From positions 302,712-366,711 of the forward strand of contig NZ_VXJW01000004.1 of the NCBI RefSeq assembly GCF_008692845.1: a DNA stretch of 64,000 nucleotides, written 5' to 3'. The translations under genes and the position numbers were made by a program. The notes beneath the pieces are model-generated. The model was given only the letters and a program-made list of their open reading frames with translations, was not told the DNA's origin and did no database searches. Within the stretch, counting starts at the first letter, position 1. Each line of letters starts with the position of its first letter. The DNA is from Salmonella enterica subsp. arizonae (GTDB taxonomy: Bacteria > Pseudomonadota > Gammaproteobacteria > Enterobacterales > Enterobacteriaceae). Shown in pieces: positions 59,168 through 64,000 of the stretch.

Positions 59168-62100
59168 ATGGCAAACTTCTTTATTAGACGTCCGATTTTC
59201 GCCTGGGTTCTGGCCATTATCCTGATGATGGCGGGCGCTCTGGCCATAATGCAACTTCCCGTTGCGCAGTATCCAACCATTGCGCCGCCAGCGGTTTCTA
59301 TTTCTGCGACCTATCCGGGCGCAGATGCACAGACGGTACAGGATACGGTTACTCAGGTTATCGAACAAAATATGAACGGTATCGATAACCTGATGTATAT
59401 GTCCTCTACCAGTGACTCTGCCGGTAGCGTGACCATCACCCTAACTTTCCAGTCCGGGACCGATCCAGATATTGCGCAGGTTCAGGTGCAAAATAAATTG
59501 CAGCTCGCCACGCCTTTACTGCCACAAGAAGTCCAGCAGCAAGGGATTAGCGTTGAAAAATCCAGCAGCAGCTTTTTGATGGTCGCCGGGTTCATCTCAG
59601 ATAATCCGAACACCACCCAGGACGACATTTCTGACTATGTAGCCTCGAACATTAAGGATTCTATCAGCCGTCTGAATGGTGTGGGCGACGTTCAGCTATT
59701 CGGTGCCCAGTACGCCATGCGCATCTGGCTGGATGCGAATCTGCTAAATAAATACCAGCTCACGCCGGTTGACGTCATCAGTCAGTTAAAAGTGCAAAAT
59801 GACCAGATTGCGGCTGGTCAACTGGGCGGTACGCCAGCATTACCGGGCCAGCAGCTTAACGCCTCAATCATCGCCCAAACGCGCCTGAAAGATCCGCAAG
59901 AGTTCGGTAAAGTTACGTTACGCGTCAATACCAACGGTTCTGTCGTCCATCTCAAAGATGTCGCGCGCATTGAGCTTGGCGGTGAAAACTATAATGTTGT
60001 CGCGCGCATTAACGGCAAACCGGCCTCCGGTCTCGGTATTAAACTGGCGACTGGCGCTAACGCGCTGGATACCGCAACCGCAATCAAAGCAAAACTGGCG
60101 GAGCTGCAACCTTTCTTCCCTCAGGGAATGCAGGTTGTTTATCCCTATGACACAACGCCCTTCGTAAAAATATCTATTCACGAAGTAGTAAAAACGCTGT
60201 TTGAAGCGATAATTCTGGTATTCTTGGTAATGTTTCTGTTTTTACAGAATATCCGGGCTACCCTGATTCCTACCATTGCTGTTCCCGTCGTGTTGTTAGG
60301 CACTTTTGCGATACTCGCCGCCTTTGGCTATTCCATCAATACCCTGACGATGTTCGGCATGGTACTGGCGATAGGGCTATTGGTTGACGATGCGATAGTG
60401 GTCGTAGAAAATGTTGAACGTGTGATGATGGAGGATAACCTCTCTCCCCGAGAGGCGACGGAAAAATCAATGTCGCAGATTCAGGGAGCGCTGGTGGGTA
60501 TCGCGATGGTACTATCTGCAGTATTTATCCCGATGGCCTTTTTTGGCGGCTCTACTGGGGCAATTTATCGCCAGTTCTCTATTACAATTGTTTCAGCAAT
60601 GGCGCTATCCGTTCTGGTTGCGCTGATTCTGACGCCTGCACTGTGCGCTACGCTGCTTAAACCCGTATCTGCTGAACATCACGAGAAAAAAAGCGGCTTC
60701 TTTGGCTGGTTCAACGCCAAATTTGACCATAGCGTTAACCACTATACCAACAGCGTTAGCGGTATCGTGCGTAATACGGGTCGCTATCTCATTATCTATC
60801 TACTTATTGTCGTCGGAATGGCGGTTCTGTTTTTACGCCTTCCGACCTCCTTCCTGCCGGAAGAAGATCAGGGGGTATTCCTGACCATGATTCAGCTCCC
60901 CTCTGGCGCTACGCAAGAACGTACGCAGAAAGTGCTGGATCAAGTCACTCATTACTACCTGAATAATGAAAAAGCGAACGTCGAAAGCGTGTTTACCGTA
61001 AACGGCTTTAGCTTTAGCGGTCAGGGACAAAACTCAGGGATGGCATTTGTCAGCCTTAAACCCTGGGAAGAGCGTAACGGTGAAGAAAATAGCGTCGAAG
61101 CCGTTATCGCCAGAGCGACACGCGCCTTCAGCCAGATTCGCGACGGGTTGGTGTTCCCCTTCAACATGCCGGCAATTGTCGAGTTAGGTACCGCGACAGG
61201 TTTCGACTTTGAACTGATTGATCAGGGAGGACTCGGTCACGATGCGTTAACAAAAGCGCGTAATCAACTCCTGGGTATGGTCGCGAAGCATCCTGATCTA
61301 TTAGTGCGCGTACGCCCGAACGGGCTGGAAGACACGCCACAGTTCAAGCTGGATGTCGATCAAGAAAAAGCGCAGGCGCTCGGTGTTTCACTGTCTGATA
61401 TCAACGAAACCATCTCCGCGGCGTTGGGCGGCTATTACGTTAACGACTTTATCGATCGCGGACGAGTGAAAAAAGTATACGTTCAGGCTGACGCTCAGTT
61501 CCGTATGCTGCCGGAAGATATCAACAATCTCTATGTACGCAGCGCCAATGGCGAGATGGTTCCCTTTTCTACCTTTAGCTCCGCACGGTGGATTTATGGT
61601 TCGCCACGTCTGGAACGCTATAACGGGATGCCATCAATGGAACTGCTCGGCGAAGCAGCGCCCGGACGAAGTACCGGTGAAGCAATGGCGTTAATGGAAA
61701 ACCTGGCCTCGCGGCTACCAAACGGTATTGGCTATGACTGGACAGGTATGTCGTATCAGGAAAGATTGTCAGGTAACCAGGCACCGGCACTGTACGCAAT
61801 CTCACTCATCGTCGTTTTCCTCTGCCTTGCCGCACTGTATGAAAGCTGGTCAATTCCGTTCTCGGTAATGCTGGTTGTACCGCTCGGCGTGGTTGGCGCC
61901 CTGCTTGCAGCGTCATTACGCGGCCTGAACAATGATGTTTACTTCCAGGTTGGTTTGTTAACCACTATCGGCCTTTCTGCTAAAAACGCCATCCTGATTG
62001 TCGAGTTCGCCAAAGATCTCATGGAAAAAGAAGGACGTGGACTGATCGAAGCGACGCTGGAAGCATCCCGTATGCGTTTACGTCCTATTCTAATGACCTC

Positions 62101-62281
62101 TCTGGCCTTTATTCTCGGGGTAATGCCGTTGGTTATCAGTCGTGGCGCAGGTAGTGGGGCACAGAACGCAGTAGGTACAGGGGTTATGGGGGGAATGTTA
62201 ACCGCAACCTTATTAGCTATCTTCTTCGTGCCAGTATTCTTTGTTGTTGTAAAACGCCGATTTAATCGCCATCATGATTAA
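59168..62281 (+). CDS. acrF: Multidrug efflux RND transporter AcrF
   Basis: Inner-membrane proton/drug antiporter (1,037 aa, AcrB paralogue) with 12 membrane helices and two large periplasmic loops. The proton-relay acidic pair is in [16 protein letters not shown] (helix 4), and the relay lysine is in [16 protein letters not shown] (helix 10). Forms AcrEF-TolC. Confidence 0.97.
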   Translation: MANFFIRRPIFAWVLAIILMMAGALAIMQLPVAQYPTIAPPAVSISATYPGADAQTVQDTVTQVIEQNMNGIDNLMYMSSTSDSAGSVTITLTFQSGTDPDIAQVQVQNKLQLATPLLPQEVQQQGISVEKSSSSFLMVAGFISDNPNTTQDDISDYVASNIKDSISRLNGVGDVQLFGAQYAMRIWLDANLLNKYQLTPVDVISQLKVQNDQIAAGQLGGTPALPGQQLNASIIAQTRLKDPQEFGKVTLRVNTNGSVVHLKDVARIELGGENYNVVARINGKPASGLGIKLATGANALDTATAIKAKLAELQPFFPQGMQVVYPYDTTPFVKISIHEVVKTLFEAIILVFLVMFLFLQNIRATLIPTIAVPVVLLGTFAILAAFGYSINTLTMFGMVLAIGLLVDDAIVVVENVERVMMEDNLSPREATEKSMSQIQGALVGIAMVLSAVFIPMAFFGGSTGAIYRQFSITIVSAMALSVLVALILTPALCATLLKPVSAEHHEKKSGFFGWFNAKFDHSVNHYTNSVSGIVRNTGRYLIIYLLIVVGMAVLFLRLPTSFLPEEDQGVFLTMIQLPSGATQERTQKVLDQVTHYYLNNEKANVESVFTVNGFSFSGQGQNSGMAFVSLKPWEERNGEENSVEAVIARATRAFSQIRDGLVFPFNMPAIVELGTATGFDFELIDQGGLGHDALTKARNQLLGMVAKHPDLLVRVRPNGLEDTPQFKLDVDQEKAQALGVSLSDINETISAALGGYYVNDFIDRGRVKKVYVQADAQFRMLPEDINNLYVRSANGEMVPFSTFSSARWIYGSPRLERYNGMPSMELLGEAAPGRSTGEAMALMENLASRLPNGIGYDWTGMSYQERLSGNQAPALYAISLIVVFLCLAALYESWSIPFSVMLVVPLGVVGALLAASLRGLNNDVYFQVGLLTTIGLSAKNAILIVEFAKDLMEKEGRGLIEATLEASRMRLRPILMTSLAFILGVMPLVISRGAGSGAQNAVGTGVMGGMLTATLLAIFFVPVFFVVVKRRFNRHHD

Positions 62282-62294
62282 CCGGTAAACAGAG

Positions 62295-62314
62295 GCGTCT
62301 TCGGACGCTTTTTT
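62295..62314 (+). terminator. Terminator of acrEF
   Basis: GCGTC / GACGC stem closed by a stable TTCG tetraloop, followed by six T, 13 bp after acrF. Confidence 0.9.
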
Positions 62315-62518
62315 AGACGGTACGTCTTTAGCTCCGTTATTCTCCCCTCTCCGCTTATATCTATATTCTCCATAGTTTTTACAATCCACATAAATTGAGA
62401 TTATTCCTCATGTCAGTCATTTTTCATGTGGTGGTAAAATAACCCTCGTTTTCGCAGCGGTTAGAGCCAGCATTTACGTTGCTGTACTTCGCGAAACGCC
62501 GATTAATGAGGTAATACC

Positions 62519-62740
62519 ATGAAAAGACTAATTCCAGTTGCATTGCTTACCACCCTGTTGGCAGGTTGTGCACATGACTCTCCCTGCGTACCGGTTTATG
62601 ATGATCAAGGGCGACTGGTACATACCAATACATGTATGAAAGGTACAACGCAGGATAACTGGGAGACAGCAGGCGCTATTGCTGGCGGCGCTGCAGCGGT
62701 AGCAGGATTGACAATGGGTATCATTGCCCTTTCTAAATGA
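62519..62740 (+). CDS. yhdV: Small lipoprotein YhdV
   Basis: 73-aa putative lipoprotein: lipobox LLAGC (Cys16), two further cysteines in the short periplasmic part, and a glycine/alanine-rich hydrophobic C-terminus (AGAIAGGAAAVAGLTMGIIAL). Same length as E. coli YhdV; function unknown. Confidence 0.92.
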   Translation: MKRLIPVALLTTLLAGCAHDSPCVPVYDDQGRLVHTNTCMKGTTQDNWETAGAIAGGAAAVAGLTMGIIALSK

Positions 62741-62749
62741 TACATGCAG

Positions 62750-62770
62750 GCGCGGGCAATGCCGCGCTTT
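62750..62770 (+). terminator. Weak terminator after yhdV
   Basis: GCGCGG / CCGCGC stem with a 6-base loop followed by TTT, 10 bp after yhdV. Confidence 0.5.
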
Positions 62771-63194
62771 CAAAATAAAACAGAATATTCAATATAAAGG
62801 TCGAAAGAATACCCTACTGTATAGTCTGTTCAGACTACCCCCGTAACTTATTGCGAGCAAAGTTACTTTTTTAGTATTTGCCAATCCCGGTTCTATTACC
62901 TGTCCAATACAGACAAAATTGTAGCCTGATGGAATCATAAGCCACATTAAAAGCACGCTTAGTACTGTAAGCTTTAGTACTCAGCAAATATTTCCATTAT
63001 TTATTAGACGCATAAGTAAAAATCGTTTACGTATCAACATCAGTATGGTTCACATTCGATGATTCCGGCTGGTATATGATGGGAAATCATATTTATTAAA
63101 ACGTTTTTTATCTGCTCTACGAGGATGCTATAAACCAAATATCAGTCATGTCTATGCCGATATCCAGGAGCATTTTTCACAGTGAGATAAACGC

Positions 63195-63225
63195 AAAAAG
63201 GCCTAATCTTTCGATTAGGCCTTTT
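63195..63225 (-). terminator. rRNA operon terminator
   Basis: Perfect 13-bp inverted repeat AAAAGGCCTAATC / GATTAGGCCTTTT with a TTTC loop, just past the last 5S gene on the minus strand. It is the strong intrinsic terminator of the rrn operon. Confidence 0.93.
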
Positions 63226-63235
63226 GCTTTATTTG

Positions 63236-63355
63236 ATGTCTGGCAGTTCCCTACTCTCGCATGGGGAGACCCCACACTACCATCGGCGCTACGGCGTTTC
63301 ACTTCTGAGTTCGGCATGGGGTCAGGTGGGACCACCGCGCTACGGCCGCCAGACA
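63236..63355 (-). rRNA. rrfF: 5S ribosomal RNA (distal copy)
   Basis: 120-nt 5S gene, last in the operon. Differs from the copy at 63481 only in helix I: its RNA begins UGUCUGGCGG and ends CCAGACAU where the other has UGCCUGGCGG and CCAGGCAU, a paired C-G to U-A change. Gene symbol by the rrnD order (5S, tRNA-Thr, 5S). Confidence 0.95.
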
Positions 63356-63392
63356 AATTCTTTTTTAAATACCGAACATTAACCGTATTAAG

Positions 63393-63468
63393 TGGTGCTG
63401 ATACCCAGAGTCGAACTGGGGACCTCACCCTTACCAAGGGTGCGCTCTACCAACTGAGCCATATCAGC
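63393..63468 (-). tRNA. thrV: tRNA-Thr (anticodon GGT)
   Basis: 76-nt tRNA with encoded CCA. Acceptor stem GCTGATA / TATCAGC; the anticodon loop TTGGTAA gives GGT, reading ACC/ACU. The T loop TTCGACT is normal. Lies between two 5S genes, as in E. coli rrnD. Confidence 0.97.
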
Positions 63469-63480
63469 ACACTAAATTTG

Positions 63481-63600
63481 ATGCCTGGCAGTTCCCTACT
63501 CTCGCATGGGGAGACCCCACACTACCATCGGCGCTACGGCGTTTCACTTCTGAGTTCGGCATGGGGTCAGGTGGGACCACCGCGCTACGGCCGCCAGGCA
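63481..63600 (-). rRNA. rrfD: 5S ribosomal RNA (proximal copy)
   Basis: 120-nt 5S gene identical in pattern to the standard E. coli 5S (starts TGCCTGGCGGCCGTAGCGCG on the minus strand). First 5S after the 23S gene. Confidence 0.97.
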
Positions 63601-63795
63601 AATTCTGTTGCCAGAAACGAATCTTTTACACCGATGCTGCGTTGGCTGCATTCGCAAAGTCAGTCACATACTTCAGTATGCTCCTTCCTTTCCTTCGCTT
63701 GCCGCCTTGCCTCAGCGTAACATCTTTCGTTCCCGAAAATCTGTAATCAATGCTGAAAATCGTCTCTCAATCCGCCAAAACATCTTCGGCGTTGT

Positions 63796-64000
63796 AAGGT
63801 TAAGCCTCACGGTTCATTAGTACCGGTTAGCTCAACGCATCGCTGCGCTTACACACCCGGCCTATCAACGTCGTCGTCTTCAACGTTCCTTCAGGAGACT
63901 TGTAGTCTCAGGGAGAACTCATCTCGGGGCAAGTTTCGTGCTTAGATGCTTTCAGCACTTATCTCTTCCGCATTTAGCTACCGGGCAGTGCCATTGGCAT
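63796..64000 (-). rRNA. rrlD: 23S ribosomal RNA, 3' end (partial)
   Basis: The last 205 nt of 23S rRNA on the minus strand, ending ...GAACCGTGAGGCTTAACCTT at 63796. The rest of the operon continues beyond the window. About 195 bp of processed spacer separate it from the first 5S. Confidence 0.96.

Larger units (their letters stand above)
62741..63235. other. Gap yhdV to the rRNA operon end
   Basis: 495 bp with a weak hairpin after yhdV (62750-62770) and the rrnD terminator (63195-63225). E. coli K-12 carries yhdWXYZ (amino-acid ABC transporter genes) in this position; there is no trace of them here. Confidence 0.6.

Noticed and set aside
63148..63820. Reading frames over the rRNA region (up to 190 codons)
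   Set aside because: They cross 5S and tRNA genes; translation products are artefacts of rRNA sequence.

Overview
The window is a chromosomal segment of an enterobacterium, almost certainly Salmonella. Most proteins match their E. coli counterparts in length and catalytic residues, but the gene order is Salmonella-like: codBA sits beside gltBD and the nan operon, msrPQ (yedYZ) lies between acuI and accB, and an MHYT/EAL-type gene lies between yhdU and acrS. I cannot fix the subspecies or serovar. From memory, S. Typhimurium LT2 carries an oxaloacetate-decarboxylase/dehydratase block between degS and mdh; here those genes are directly adjacent.

Layout. 1-5.4 kb: glutamate synthase gltB (5' truncated by the window edge) and gltD. 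5.6-6.7 kb: a frameshifted yhcG-type (DUF1016, PDDEXK) pseudogene. 6.8-9.4 kb: cytosine uptake and deamination (codBA) behind a PurR-like box. 9.5-15 kb: the sialic-acid catabolic operon nanA-nanT-nanE-nanK-nanQ (minus strand) with its regulator nanR and a NanR operator. 15-17.4 kb: sspAB and ribosomal proteins rpsI/rplM. 17.7-22.1 kb: division/envelope factors zapE and zapG and the periplasmic proteases degQ and degS. 22.2-24 kb: mdh and argR. 24.3-25.3 kb: two tandem YhcN-family periplasmic proteins behind a consensus CRP box, then barstar-like yhcO. 25.5-29.7 kb: the aaeXAB efflux system and aaeR. 29.8-42.3 kb: a long minus-strand block (tldD, yhdP, rng, yhdE, mreDCB, csrD). 42.5-47.4 kb: acuI, msrPQ, accBC. 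47.8-49.7 kb: an AT-richer inserted gene for a secreted M60-like (enhancin/mucinase-type) zinc metalloprotease. 49.8-54.9 kb: yhdT-panF-prmA, an atypical carbonic-anhydrase-like gene, a small gene remnant, and dusB-fis. 54.9-62.7 kb: the DNA adenine methylase yhdJ, yhdU, a decayed MHYT/EAL gene, acrS and acrEF, yhdV. 63.2-64 kb: the distal end of an rrnD-type rRNA operon on the minus strand (23S 3' end, 5S, tRNA-Thr(GGT), 5S, terminator).

Most of the window is conserved core genome. The accessory signals are the M60 protease gene, the carbonic-anhydrase-like gene with altered catalytic positions plus an adjacent interrupted reading frame, the decayed MHYT/EAL gene, and the yhcG frameshift. 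I see no CRISPR array, prophage, insertion sequence or integrase. The best candidate for something under-described is the M60-like protease between accC and yhdT. REP/BIME palindromes occur at several gene junctions.
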